Positions 32,628 to 42,945 of a DNA stretch of 43,529 nucleotides are shown in pieces. The stretch's first letter is position 1; every line of letters begins with the position of its first letter. The DNA comes from Massilia sp. ZL223 (GTDB lineage: Bacteria; Pseudomonadota; Gammaproteobacteria; Burkholderiales; Burkholderiaceae_D): the NCBI RefSeq assembly GCF_018119395.1, contig NZ_JAGPWD010000046.1:1-43529 (forward strand). The letters run 5' to 3'. A model generated the notes under the pieces. It did no database searches and was not told where the DNA came from. It saw only the letters and a program-made list of their open reading frames with translations. A program made the position numbers and the translations under genes.

Positions 32628-33762
32628 GGGCGAGCGCCGGCCGGACATGCCGGCGCGCCAGCCTCTCGCGTAGCCGCAAGCCCGGGCGCTCTACCGCCAG
32701 GTAGAGCAGCGCTCCCGCCGCCAGCGCCGCGCCGCCATAGCAGCCCAGCACAAGCAGGTTCGATCCTTCGAGATACGCGCCCGCGTGCTCGCTCACCAGG
32801 CGGAACATGGACTTGTGGGTCAGGTAGAGGCTGAAGGCGAGCGTCGCCACCAGGCGTGCGCCGGGCAGCTCGATGCGGCCGGGCAGGATCGCCGGGCTTG
32901 CCATGCCGACCAGCACGCAACCCAGTCCGAGCGACAGCAGCGGAAAGCCGACCACCGCGCCGGCTTCGGTGACGAGCCCTTCGAACAGCGGCGCCGCCGC
33001 AATCACCAGCAGCAGGCCCGCGGCCAGGAAGGCCCAGCCGCGCGCCGTCATCCAGCGCCACCATGCCGGCCGGTGGAGGCGGACGGCCGCCAGGGCCGCT
33101 CCGATCAGCAAGCCGTCCAGCCGGGCCCAGGTCGGATTGTAGACATGCTCGATGTAGCGCAGGACGAACCAGTCCTCGCCTTCCTTCACGTGTAGATAAG
33201 GCGCGACCTGCGCATGCCAGGCCCAGGCGCGCAGCGCGATCCCGCCGAGCAGCACCGCCAGCACGAACAGCGCCGACTTGCGCAAGCTGGGCCGGCGCGA
33301 CAGCAGCGCCACGGCCAGCGGCAGCAACAGGTAGAAATGCTCTTCCACGCACAGCGACCAGGCGTGGGAGAACGCGCGGTTGCGGAAGTAGTCGGGGAAC
33401 AGGTTCGCCGTAAAGCTCAGGAATTGCCAGGCCGGCTGCATGCCGGGACTCTCGCGCCAGCCCGGGAGCCACAGGTAGAGCGCCAGCACGGCCAGGTAGG
33501 CCGGCAGCACGCGCAGGGCGCGGCGCAGCAGGTAGTCGCCCCAGCGCGGCCCTTCGGGCGCCGCGCTGGCCGCACATACCTGGCCGCCGACCAGGAAGCC
33601 GCTCAGCACGAAGAACAGGTCGACGCCCATCCAGCCCAGGTCGGCGATGGGGCCCAGGACGGGACCGAACTGCGGTCCGTAGCTGACGAGGTGATAGGCC
33701 ATGACCCAGACGATGGCGAAGGCGCGCAGGAGATCGAGTCCGGGAAGACGCTGGTGATGCAT
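32617..33762 (-). CDS. Acyltransferase 3-family integral membrane protein
   Basis: The 381-residue product has about ten membrane segments and the acyltransferase-3 hallmarks: RLPGLDLLRAFAIVWVMAYH with the catalytic-type His, GVDLFFVLSGFLVG, and AWSLCVEEHFYLLLPLAVAL. These proteins O-acylate surface sugars such as lipopolysaccharide, peptidoglycan or exopolysaccharide; the acceptor cannot be told here. It lies 32 bp downstream of the TPR gene on the same strand and is probably in one operon with it. Confidence 0.9.
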   Translation of the reverse strand: MHHQRLPGLDLLRAFAIVWVMAYHLVSYGPQFGPVLGPIADLGWMGVDLFFVLSGFLVGGQVCAASAAPEGPRWGDYLLRRALRVLPAYLAVLALYLWLPGWRESPGMQPAWQFLSFTANLFPDYFRNRAFSHAWSLCVEEHFYLLLPLAVALLSRRPSLRKSALFVLAVLLGGIALRAWAWHAQVAPYLHVKEGEDWFVLRYIEHVYNPTWARLDGLLIGAALAAVRLHRPAWWRWMTARGWAFLAAGLLLVIAAAPLFEGLVTEAGAVVGFPLLSLGLGCVLVGMASPAILPGRIELPGARLVATLAFSLYLTHKSMFRLVSEHAGAYLEGSNLLVLGCYGGAALAAGALLYLAVERPGLRLRERLARRHVRPALALMR

Positions 33763-33794
33763 GGATGACGATACGGAGAAGACGCGTTGGAGAA

Positions 33795-34790
33795 TCAGTG
33801 CTCCCGCAACCGCGCGAGCCGCGCCGCGACCTGGTCGCGCTCGCGGCGCCCGAAGGCGGGCTTGGCGCCCAGGGCCGACTGGTAGGCCGCGATCGCGCGC
33901 GGCTCGTTGCGCAGTTCCTGGTAGACCTCGCCCAGGGCCTTGTACACGTAGGGCTTGGGCCCGATGAGCGCCGCCCGCTCGAGGAAGGACGCGGCCTCCG
34001 CCAGCCTGCCCTGCGCGCGGGACACGAGCGCCAGTCCATAGCTGCCGGCTTCGCTCGATGGAATGCGGCGCTGCAGCTCGGCGTACAGGCGGCTGCTGTT
34101 CGCGAAACGCCCGGCATCCAGATAGGCTTGCGCCAGCCCGGCGAGCAGGTCGCGGTGGACGCTCTCCACCAGCTCGTACCTGGCCAGGTTCGCGGCCAGC
34201 ACATACTCTTCCGCATCGGCGAGCCGGTCTTCGCTCTGGGCGCACAGCGCCAGCATCAGGCGCGTGAGTTCGGGGTCGGTGCGATGGACTTCCATCGCCA
34301 GGTCGCGCGCCCGGACGGTGCTCCCGCCAAGGAAGAACGGCGCGCGCAGGTAAAAGCGCAGCAGCGACACGCGCGCGCGGTAATTGGTGGGATCGAGCAG
34401 CACGGCACGCTCATAGGCCTCGCGCTGGGCGCGCGTATTGCCGAGCGCGGCGACCATCCAGCCGCTGCCCTGCGCTTCCAGCACCTTGCCCAGCGCTTCC
34501 GCGCACACGCTGTTGCCGGAATGCGCAGCGACACAGCGTTCGGCGGCGGCCTCGGCTTCGGGCAGGCGGCCGGCCGGGTCCTGAGCCAGGATCAGGTCGA
34601 CCGTGCCGGCCAGGGCAAATGCATCGTTCGGATCGCCGGCCAGCCGTTCGGCAATGGCGCGGGAAGCGTCGGCAAAGCGTTTCTGGTGGACCAGCTGGGC
34701 GATCGGATGCACGGGCGCGGCGCAGACGTCCCACAGCGGGCCGCATGCCAACAATGCCGCTGCCCACCAGGGCCTGAGTTTCGCCAGCAT
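33795..34790 (-). CDS. Secreted tetratricopeptide-repeat protein
   Basis: The 331-residue product starts with a signal-like segment (MLAKLRPWWAAALLACGPLW...CAAP) and contains several TPR-type helical pairs, such as AYERAVLLDPTNYRARVSLL near 135-155 and PYVYKALGEVYQELRNEPRA-IAAYQSALGAKP near 285-317. TPR proteins are protein-protein scaffolds; this one is probably periplasmic. The start at 34790 has an AAAGGA ribosome binding site; the upstream open frame lacks one. The acyltransferase gene follows by 32 bp, suggesting a shared envelope role. Confidence 0.82.
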   Translation of the reverse strand: MLAKLRPWWAAALLACGPLWDVCAAPVHPIAQLVHQKRFADASRAIAERLAGDPNDAFALAGTVDLILAQDPAGRLPEAEAAAERCVAAHSGNSVCAEALGKVLEAQGSGWMVAALGNTRAQREAYERAVLLDPTNYRARVSLLRFYLRAPFFLGGSTVRARDLAMEVHRTDPELTRLMLALCAQSEDRLADAEEYVLAANLARYELVESVHRDLLAGLAQAYLDAGRFANSSRLYAELQRRIPSSEAGSYGLALVSRAQGRLAEAASFLERAALIGPKPYVYKALGEVYQELRNEPRAIAAYQSALGAKPAFGRRERDQVAARLARLREH

Positions 34791-35011
34791 CGATGTCCTT
34801 TCCCGCGCAGGAACGTCGTTTGGCGGTCCGGCGGCGGCCTTACCCATGTCGGATAATCGGCCGTGATGATTTGAGAGAAAGCAAATCCTCACATGAAAGT
34901 ATCTGTTCGTCAACAATACATATGCGAAGTTAACAGGTGGCCCGGCATTGCCAGTCCCTCTGCAACACTGGACAATGGGCGTTCGGCACACTACGAGACC
35001 TGGGAAGAACG

Positions 35012-35428
35012 ATGAAAACAAGCACGGAATCGCAAGGACAAGCCTCAGCCGCCCAATTGATCGACGCCAGGATTGGCGAGCTGAACGACTGGCGGGGCGC
35101 AAGCTTGGCACGGGTCAGGGACCTGATCCATCAGGCCGATCCTGAAGTAGTCGAGGAGTGGAAGTGGAGTGTGCCCGTGTGGTCGCACGGCGGCATCCTG
35201 TGCACGGGCGAAGTCTACAAGAAGGCGGTGAAACTGACCTTCCCCAAGGGCGCGTCGCTCGATGATCCCTCGGGCCTGTTCAACTCCAGCCTGGAAGGCA
35301 ATGTGCGCCGCGCCATCGATATCCCGGAAGGCGCGAGCGTCGACGAGGAAGCGTTCAAGGCGCTGATCCGCGCGGCCATCGCACTGAATCTGTCGGCGCC
35401 CCCCAAGCGGGCGCGCAGCAAGGCTTGA
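35012..35428 (+). CDS. DUF1801 domain-containing protein
   Basis: The 138-residue product carries the YdhG-like DUF1801 domain: LARVRDLIHQADPEVVEEWKW, VPVWSHGGILCTGEVYKKAV and KLTFPKGASLDDPSGLFNSS. No biochemical function is established for this iron-binding-like (frataxin-resembling) fold. A GGAAGAAC ribosome binding site precedes the ATG. It stands between the TPR gene (divergent) and apt (same strand, 112 bp downstream). Confidence 0.85.
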   Translation: MKTSTESQGQASAAQLIDARIGELNDWRGASLARVRDLIHQADPEVVEEWKWSVPVWSHGGILCTGEVYKKAVKLTFPKGASLDDPSGLFNSSLEGNVRRAIDIPEGASVDEEAFKALIRAAIALNLSAPPKRARSKA

Positions 35429-35540
35429 GCAAGCATGCACTTTCGTGATGGTGCGGCAAACGGAAGGCGGACGCTGCCGCCTTCCCGGATACCGGCGATA
35501 ATGATGATTGCCCCTTATTTGCATCACACTGGACCATCAC

Positions 35541-36053
35541 ATGACCGACTTCGACAGCGTTCCGCTGGAGTTTTTCCAGGATTACCCGGAACCGGGCGTC
35601 AATTTCATTGACGTCGGCTGCATTTTCGATAACCCCGAGCACTGGCGCCTCGCCATCGACACGCTGCACGCGAAGACCGAAGACCTGCACTTCGACTTCA
35701 TCCTGGCCATGGACGCGCGCGGCTTCATGCTGGCCGGCGCGCTGGCCTATGAGCGCAAGGTCGGATTCGCGATGGCGCGCAAGGCAGGCAAATTGCCGGG
35801 CAAGGCCATCAGCGTCGATTACCAGCGCGAGTACGGCAGCGCCACGATCGAGATCCAGCCGGAGCGCATCAAAGGGCAACGCGTGCTGATCGTCGACGAC
35901 GTGCTGGCGACCGGGGGGACCATCGAAGCGGCGGCGGCCCTGCTGCGCCAGATCGGCAAGGAAGTGGCCGGCGCGGCTGCGCTCTTCGATATCGCTTTCT
36001 TCAAGGACAAGCGTGCGCTCACGATGCCGGTCGTGACCTTGCGCGACGTGTAA
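35541..36053 (+). CDS. apt: Adenine phosphoribosyltransferase
   Basis: Apt salvages adenine to AMP with PRPP. The 170-residue product has the family blocks FFQDYPEPGVNFIDVGCIF, ILAMDARGFMLAGALAYE, RKAGKLPGKAIS and the PRPP site VLIVDDVLATGGT. The start at 35541 (MTDFDSVPLEFF) is more like the family than the longer frame starting at 35508. The residues around AMDARGF differ somewhat from common Apt (typically IESRGF), so a related base specificity is not fully excluded. Confidence 0.88.
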   Translation: MTDFDSVPLEFFQDYPEPGVNFIDVGCIFDNPEHWRLAIDTLHAKTEDLHFDFILAMDARGFMLAGALAYERKVGFAMARKAGKLPGKAISVDYQREYGSATIEIQPERIKGQRVLIVDDVLATGGTIEAAAALLRQIGKEVAGAAALFDIAFFKDKRALTMPVVTLRDV

Positions 36054-36138
36054 GTATCCATGTTCAACCCGGATGCGCGGCGTACTTCATGCATGGCGCT
36101 AGCGCTTCGCTAATTGTTCAGGCGATAGATTTCTTCGA

Positions 36139-36381
36139 CTAATTCAGGCGGCATTGCTGGAGGCTTTGCTCAAGCTGCTCCAGCGTCACCGAAGGTGAAA
36201 AGTACATGGTGATTACCTCTCCTCCGGGCCGCTCGGCCGATGTATGACACTCTTGTGGAAGGTCGCACTCGTCTCCGAGGTAATCATCGATGAAATCAAA
36301 CAGCTCGTAGTCGTCAACGATGACAACGAGCCTGCCACTGTCATCGAGGCCCACCGAGATATGTGGAAGAATTTCTTTCAT
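36139..36381 (-). CDS. Small acidic hypothetical protein
   Basis: I do not recognise this 80-residue product (MKEILPHISVGLDDSGRLVV start). It is strongly acidic in its centre (IVDDYELFDFIDDYLGDECD), with two cysteines and no signal peptide or membrane segment. An AAAGAGAG ribosome binding site precedes the ATG, supporting a real gene. Base composition here is clearly lower in GC than in neighbouring genes, which may indicate recent acquisition. It is flanked by apt and comM, both on the other strand. Confidence 0.6.
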   Translation of the reverse strand: MKEILPHISVGLDDSGRLVVIVDDYELFDFIDDYLGDECDLPQECHTSAERPGGEVITMYFSPSVTLEQLEQSLQQCRLN

Positions 36382-36545
36382 AGCTCTCTTTGTATTCGAT
36401 TTCGTTGCTTACGCTGACATCCTGTCGCACAGCTAGGCAGTGATTCCTGCCGCGGCTGAACTGCACGCGACTGCTCGCCCTCAAACCGCCGCTTCCCGGT
36501 GCTTCTACCATGTGACGACCGCAATGACGTCATGCAAGGAGCGAG

Positions 36546-38063
36546 ATGAGTCTAGCAGTCCTCAGGAGCCGCGCACTGGCCGGCATGCAAGCGCCGGCCG
36601 TCAGCGTCGAAGTGCATCTCGCAAACGGCTTGCCGGGCATGACCATCGTCGGCTTGCCCGATGCGGAAGTGCGCGAAGCCAAAGACCGTGTGCGCGCTGC
36701 CTTGCAGAATTCCGGCTTCGACGTGCCGGCGCGGCGCATCACGGTCAACCTGGCGCCGGCTGAATTGCCCAAGGAATCGGGCCGCTTCGACCTTCCGATC
36801 GCGCTCGGCATTTTGGCCGCCTCGCGCCAGATCCGCGGCGAACAGCTGGATCGCTTCGAATTCGCGGGCGAATTGTCGCTGTCGGGCGAGTTGCGGCCTG
36901 TGCGTGGTGCGCTGGCCATGACCTTCGCCATGCATCGCCAGCGCGAAGGCAAAGCCGGCGCCTTCATCCTGCCGCAGGCCAATGCCGACGAGGCCGCGCT
37001 GGTCGAGGATGCCGCGATCTATCCTGCCCGCACCTTGCTGGAAGTGTGTGCGCATTTCTCGCACTTGCCGGAAGCGCCCAGGCTTGCCCGCTATCGGCGC
37101 GAACACCTAGCGGCCAATCCCGCGTATCCGGACTTCGCCGAGGTCAAAGGACAGCCGCAGGCCAAGCGCGCGCTGGAGGTGGCGGCGGCCGGCTGCCACT
37201 CGGTACTGCTGGTCGGCCCGCCGGGCGCCGGCAAGACCATGCTGGCGGCGCGCTTTCCCGGCCTGCTTCCGCGGATGAGCGATGGCGAGGCCTTGGAGTC
37301 GGCCGCCGTGCAATCGCTGGCCGGCAGCTTTTCGCAGGATCGCTGGCGGCAGCGGCCGTTTCGCAGTCCCCATCACACCACCTCGGGCGTCGCGCTGGTC
37401 GGCGGCGGCAACCTGCCGCGTCCCGGAGAGGTGTCGCTGGCCCATCATGGGGTGCTTTTCCTGGACGAGCTGCCGGAGTTCGACCGACGTGTGCTGGAAG
37501 TGCTGCGCGAGCCGCTGGAGTCGGGTCACATCACGATCTCGCGCGCGGCGCACCAGGCCGATTTTCCGGCGCGCTTCCAGCTGATCGCAGCCATGAACCC
37601 TTGTCCTTGCGGCTGGCTCGGCCACCCGTCGGGCAAGTGCCGCTGCAGCCAGGAGGCGGTGCAACGCTACCAGGACCGGATCTCGGGTCCCCTGCTCGAC
37701 CGCATCGACATCCAGCTGCAAGTCGCCGCGCTGCCGCCGGACAGCATGGGGGCACAAGCCGACGGCGAGCCGAGCAGCGAAATAGCACGGCGCGTCGAAC
37801 GGGCGCATGCGCGCCAGCTGGCGCGGCAGGATAGCTCCAACAGCCAGCTGCGGCCGGGGCAGATCGACAGCTTGTGCCAGCCCGATGCGGCCGGCAAGCA
37901 GTTGTTGCACACGGCGGCGCGCCACCTGCACTGGTCGGCGCGCGCCTACCACCGCGTGCTCAAGGTGGCGCGCACGATCGCCGACCTGGCCGGCGCCGAG
38001 CATGTGGAGGCGCCGCATGTGGCCGAAGCGATCCAGTACCGGCGCGCGCTGCGCGAGCACTAA
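36546..38063 (+). CDS. comM: YifB/ComM-family AAA+ ATPase
   Basis: ComM is a hexameric helicase that promotes branch migration during natural transformation; the YifB name and 'Mg chelatase-like' label refer to its fold. The 505-residue product has the amino-terminal ChlI-like domain (AVSVEVHLANGLPGMTIVGL), Walker A GPPGAGKT at 224-231, Walker B VLFLDELPEF, and the C-terminal block NPCPCGWLGHPSGKCRC followed by SGPLLDRIDIQ. An AAGGAGCG ribosome binding site precedes the ATG. In relatives I recall it lying near ubiK; here 6.8 kb of other genes intervene. Confidence 0.94.
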   Translation: MSLAVLRSRALAGMQAPAVSVEVHLANGLPGMTIVGLPDAEVREAKDRVRAALQNSGFDVPARRITVNLAPAELPKESGRFDLPIALGILAASRQIRGEQLDRFEFAGELSLSGELRPVRGALAMTFAMHRQREGKAGAFILPQANADEAALVEDAAIYPARTLLEVCAHFSHLPEAPRLARYRREHLAANPAYPDFAEVKGQPQAKRALEVAAAGCHSVLLVGPPGAGKTMLAARFPGLLPRMSDGEALESAAVQSLAGSFSQDRWRQRPFRSPHHTTSGVALVGGGNLPRPGEVSLAHHGVLFLDELPEFDRRVLEVLREPLESGHITISRAAHQADFPARFQLIAAMNPCPCGWLGHPSGKCRCSQEAVQRYQDRISGPLLDRIDIQLQVAALPPDSMGAQADGEPSSEIARRVERAHARQLARQDSSNSQLRPGQIDSLCQPDAAGKQLLHTAARHLHWSARAYHRVLKVARTIADLAGAEHVEAPHVAEAIQYRRALREH

Positions 38064-38079
38064 GCCGGAGCGTTAGCGC

Positions 38080-38487
38080 TCAATGCTCGGTACCGGCGTA
38101 GATCCACATCGGCTCGGTCTTCCCTGCCCGCTCGAAGCCCAGCCGTTTATAGAATTCGATCGCTTCACCGTCGGCGGTCAGCATCATCTGATGAAAGCCG
38201 GCGTACCTGTCGAGCAGGGCCTCCATCATCTTCCTGCCGACACCGGCGCCCTGATGGACCGGATCGACCAGCATGTGAGGGAAGTAGACGAGCAAATGGC
38301 CGTCGGAGATGGCGTTGCCCAGTCCAATCAGCTGGTCTCCGATGCGGACCGTGACCAGCGCATGGGAATTACGCAGGCCGGCCATCAACTGATCCGGCTT
38401 GTCCGCCGAGGACCAGCCGTTGGCGCGATACAAGTGGATGACTTCACCCCTGTCGATCTTATCGGAGAGCGAGACTTCGATGCTCAT
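38080..38487 (-). CDS. GNAT-family N-acetyltransferase
   Basis: The 135-residue product has the acetyl-CoA-binding motif A (MLVDPVHQGAGVGRKMMEAL) and the C-terminal IEFYKRLGFERAGK block of small GNAT acetyltransferases. The acceptor is unknown. It lies tail to tail with comM, 16 bp apart. Confidence 0.9.
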   Translation of the reverse strand: MSIEVSLSDKIDRGEVIHLYRANGWSSADKPDQLMAGLRNSHALVTVRIGDQLIGLGNAISDGHLLVYFPHMLVDPVHQGAGVGRKMMEALLDRYAGFHQMMLTADGEAIEFYKRLGFERAGKTEPMWIYAGTEH

Positions 38488-38593
38488 GGATTCCTCATGA
38501 TGGTTGATGTGGACAGCATGACGCTCAATGTTCGTCCCACAAATAGTCTATCCCCCTCTGCACGGACAGAAGGTCCATTTGCGCCCGCATCAG

Positions 38594-38962
38594 CTAAACA
38601 CCACCAAGATAACAAGCGAGCAGGCCATCCGAACTCTCGATATCGAGAATGTCCATGATCCGCTCCAACTCCATCCCGAAGTGCTCCCTCCCCTCCGTGT
38701 CTTCCTGCTCGACCAGTTCGAGTGAGCGCTGGAATTCGGTCAACACCCAAAGCTTTGTCGGATCGCGTGCAATCCCTCGGATCAATCGATCGGCCAGATC
38801 GTTCAGCACATTCGAGAGCCTCAGACGCTCTTCGAAAACGCCTGTCCCGGGTAGCATGGGCAGCTTGGGCTCGCGACGACGGAATGCGGCGAGTTCCTCA
38901 AGGACGCGCTCAGTGATAGCTAGCTGCTCATCCACAACTTCAGCCAAGGGATCATCGCTCAT
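38594..38962 (-). CDS. Hypothetical helical protein
   Basis: I do not recognise this 122-residue product. It is predicted to be helical, acidic and soluble, with phrases such as DEQLAITERVLEELAAFRRR, RLSNVLNDLADRLIRGIARD and WVLTEFQRSLELVEQED. No signal peptide is present. The ATG at 38962 lacks a clear ribosome binding site; an in-frame TTG lies three codons upstream. Local GC is lower than in the flanking genes. It follows the GlxA-type regulator gene by 15 bp on the same strand and might be cotranscribed. Confidence 0.6.
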   Translation of the reverse strand: MSDDPLAEVVDEQLAITERVLEELAAFRRREPKLPMLPGTGVFEERLRLSNVLNDLADRLIRGIARDPTKLWVLTEFQRSLELVEQEDTEGREHFGMELERIMDILDIESSDGLLACYLGGV

Positions 38963-38977
38963 AGGTATCAAAAAGGC

Positions 38978-39940
38978 TTAGGCAGACCCGAAGGCCGCCT
39001 GCTCACGCGCGGCGCGCTTGATGGCTTGCGGCGGCTGGCCGAAGGCGCGCAAGAAAGCGCGGCGCATGCGCTCGGGATCGGAGAAGCCGGTTTCGCGTGC
39101 GACCACGTCGATCGGGTGATTGCTGCTCTCGATCATGGCGCGCGCGGCTTCCACCCGCAGCACCTCGACCGCGCGTGCCGGCGACTGGCCGGTCTCGAGC
39201 CGGAAGCTGCGGCTGAACTGGCGCGTGCTCAGGTTGGCCGCTTCCGCCAGCTCGTCCACCGACAAGGGTTTGCGCAGGTGACGCTTGGCGTAGGAGAGCG
39301 CCTGCTGGATCCGGTCCGACTTCGGCTCGAGCTCCAGCAAGGCGGAGAACTGCGACTGGCCGCCACTGCGCCGGTGGTAGACGACCATCTGGCGCGCGAT
39401 GTGTTTCGAGGCATCCCGTCCAAGGTCGCTCTCGACCATCGCCAGGCACAGGTCGACGCAGGCGGTCATGCCGGCCGAGGTCCAGATGCGGCCGTCGTTG
39501 ATGAAGATGCGGTCCTCCTCGACCCGCGCCTTTGGATAGGCGCGCTGCAGGTCGCGCGCCATGGCCCAGTGGGTGGTGGCGCGGCGGCCGTCGAGCAGGC
39601 CCGCTTCGGCCAGGATGAATGCGCCGGTACAGATGCTGGCCGTGCGCCGCGATTGCTGGCTTGCCTCGCGCAGGTAAGCCAGGAAGGGCGCCGTGGAGCG
39701 GAAGCCCAGCGGCTGCATGACGCCGGCGACGATCAGGGTGTCGAAGTCGTGGCGCCCGGCGGCTTCGGTGAACACGCCCACGCCCGAGGAGCTGGGCAGG
39801 ACACCGCCCTTCTCGGACAGCATCGTCATCTCGTAATGCGGTCCCGAATCCATATTGTTGGCGACCTCGAAAACGGTCGTCGCCATGAGATCGAGCGCTT
39901 GGAAGCCCGGCGGGAACAGGAAGCCGATTCTGCGTTTCAT
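38978..39940 (-). CDS. GlxA-family transcriptional regulator (DJ-1/PfpI + AraC)
   Basis: The 320-residue product joins an amino-terminal DJ-1/PfpI-like domain (MKRRIGFLFPPGFQALDLMA, with Cys in ASICTGAFILAEAGLL) to a C-terminal AraC-type double helix-turn-helix (LRKPLSVDELAEAANLSTRQ-FSRSFRLETGQSP and DVVARETGFSDPERMRRAFL-RAFGQPP). GlxA-type regulators bind small metabolites and activate catabolic genes, but the ligand here is unknown. The start at 39940 has AAGG-CTCC upstream. It is divergent from the lipoprotein-ABC operon. Confidence 0.93.
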   Translation of the reverse strand: MKRRIGFLFPPGFQALDLMATTVFEVANNMDSGPHYEMTMLSEKGGVLPSSSGVGVFTEAAGRHDFDTLIVAGVMQPLGFRSTAPFLAYLREASQQSRRTASICTGAFILAEAGLLDGRRATTHWAMARDLQRAYPKARVEEDRIFINDGRIWTSAGMTACVDLCLAMVESDLGRDASKHIARQMVVYHRRSGGQSQFSALLELEPKSDRIQQALSYAKRHLRKPLSVDELAEAANLSTRQFSRSFRLETGQSPARAVEVLRVEAARAMIESSNHPIDVVARETGFSDPERMRRAFLRAFGQPPQAIKRAAREQAAFGSA

Positions 39941-40070
39941 GAGGAGCCTTGATGAATGGTTGCCATATCGATCATACGACAAGTCGCGAATCGCCATGAC
40001 GCCCCTCCTCCGTTTTGGAGAGGCGGCGGCGGGGATCGCCCGGCGGCTTCACTGCTGTTACCATCCTGGC

Positions 40071-40579
40071 ATGCGAGCACATACTTTTTTCCGGACCGGC
40101 CGCCTCCTGGCCATGGCGGCCCTGGTCGCCAGCTGCAGTCCGACCTACAACTGGCGCGAATACACCAGCCAGGACGGCGCCTATACGGTGCTGTTCCCTG
40201 CCAAACCCTCGTCGTTCACGCGCTCCATCGACTTGAACGGAATGCGGGTCGACCTGACCATGACCGCCGCCGAGGTGGAAGGCACGACCTTCGCCGTCGG
40301 CTCGGGCGCGGCGCCGGACGCCGCCGCGGCCCAGGCGGCCCTGCCCGCCATGCGCCAGGCGCTGCTGCGCAATATCGGAGCGGCAGACAGCGGCGCGGCG
40401 CGTGACGAGAAAGGCCGCCTTGCGGTCGACGCCGGCGGCACCGGCAATGGGCAGCCGGTCAAGCTGGTTGGCCGCTTCGAAGCGCGGGGAACGCGCTTCT
40501 ACCAGGTGATCGTGCTGGGCAAGCGCAGCACCGTGACGCAGGAACAGACGGAGCAATTCCTCACCTCGTTCAAGCCGCA

Positions 40580-40583
<4 letters not shown>
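40071..40583 (+). CDS. Small lipoprotein preceding an ABC exporter
   Basis: The 170-residue product has a lipoprotein signal with lipobox LVASC (Cys22) and should be anchored in the membrane facing the periplasm. The mature part has the start YNWREYTSQDGAYTVLFPAK, and the end VKLVGRFEARGTRFYQVIVL forms a compact alpha/beta domain I do not recognise. Its stop overlaps the start of the ABC ATPase gene (ATGA, 40580-40583), so translation is coupled and the two probably act together. Confidence 0.85.
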
Positions 40584-41313
<730 letters not shown>

Positions 41314-41317
<4 letters not shown>

Positions 41318-42876
41318 GCGCCGCACCGGGCAGCGTGCGCTGGCTGCTGATGCACGAGTTGCGGCTGGCCTGGTTCAACGCGGGGTCTTCCTCCGCTTCG
41401 GCGAGCCGGCGGCGTCCAGGGACCTCCACCATTCTCGTCCTGGGTGCAATCTGGATCGCGCTGCATGCCGGCGCGTGGTTCACATTGCGTGGACTGGAAG
41501 GGCTCGACCGCATGGCGCGGCCGCTGCTGGCCGGAGTAACCGCGGCCCTGATCGTCTGCGCGACCGCCATGCTGTCGTCGAGCCTGAAGGCGAGCGTGGT
41601 GACCCTGTTCGAGCGCAGCGATCTCGACCTGCTGCTGTCGTCGCCGCTGCCGTCGCGCAGCATTTTCACAGTGCGCCTGGCCGCGATCGCGGCAGCGACG
41701 GCGTCCATCTATTACTTCTTGCTGGCGCCGTTCGCGCATGTGGGGCTGCTGCTCGGGCAGTACGCCTGGCTGAGCCTGTACCCGGCTGTGCTCGGACTGG
41801 CGGTGCTGTGCGCGTGTTGCGGCATGCTGATGACCTTGGGTCTGGTGCGCACGATCGGCGCGCGCCGCACGCGCGTGGCGGGCCAGCTGCTCGGGGCCGT
41901 GGCTGGCGCTTCCGTATTCATTTTGTCGCAGTTGTACCTGCAGACCTCCCAGGTGAGACAGCGGGATATCGGGGCGACCTTGTATGCGATGCTGTCGGGC
42001 GACGGCCGCCTGGGGCCCGACAGCACAGCGTGGCTTCCCGCGCGGGCCATGCTGGGAGATCCCCTCCCCGCCCTGGGACTGGTGGCGATTGCCGTCGTGG
42101 CCTTTGCCGGCACGGCAGGCTATACGCACCGCTTCTTCGTGCGTGGCCTGCAGCAGACGGCGTCCCAGCCGGAGACGCAGCGACCGCCGGCACGGGGGAC
42201 GTCTTATCGTTTCCGGCGCAGCTTGTTCGACACCATCGTCATCAAGGAATGGCGGCTGATCCTGCGCGATCCTCACCTAATTTCGCAAGTGCTGTTGCAG
42301 TTGCTCTACCTGCTGCCGCTGTTCTTCGTCATCTTTTCAAAGTCGGCCATCCAGCTGCCTGCAATTGCCGCCGGCTTGACCCTGCTGTGCGGCTCGCTGG
42401 CGGGTTCGCTGGCCTGGATCGTTATCGCGGCCGAAGATGCGCCGGACTTGCTGCGCAGCGCACCGGCGGCGCTACGGACGGTGCGGCTGGCCAAGCTGTC
42501 GGCAGCCGTCGTGCCGCCGCTGGCAGTCGTGGCGCTGCCTTTGCTGTGGCTAATTTACCGCGCACCCGTGCCCGGGTTGTTTGCCTGTTTCTCCGTCGTC
42601 GCTGCAGTGTGGAGCGCGGCCCTCGTTGTGCTGTGGTGCGGGCGCCCCGGTGTGCGGAGCAGCTTCAAGGGACGAGGCAAAGCCAACTTCCTGAGCAATT
42701 TTCTCGAGATGATAGGCAGTTTATGCTGGGCCGGCCTGGGCGGACTACTGGCGGCGCTGGGTGCTGGGTTGGCCTCGGGCGCTATCCTGGCAGGCGCTGG
42801 CGCGGCCTTATTGGGCGGTCTGATCGTGCTGCTGGCGGCCTGGCTGCTGCAGGACCGGCATCGGCGTGCGCTATGA
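41314..42876 (+). CDS. ABC transporter permease (large, two-lobe)
   Basis: The 520-residue product has about ten to twelve membrane segments in two similar halves. Each half is introduced by a cytoplasmic stretch of the kind seen in ABC-2 permeases (residues about 95-120, DLDLLLSSPLPSRSIFTVRL; and about 300-330, DTIVIKEWRLILRDPHLI). It should form the channel for the ATPase just upstream. Substrate is unknown. Together with the coupled lipoprotein and ATPase it makes a three-gene exporter unit. Confidence 0.88.
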
Positions 42877-42945
42877 GCGTGCGCGGGATGACCCCGATTT
42901 GAAGACGTGTTATCGTTTAGGCACTAACTGAATCACGGGATAGCC

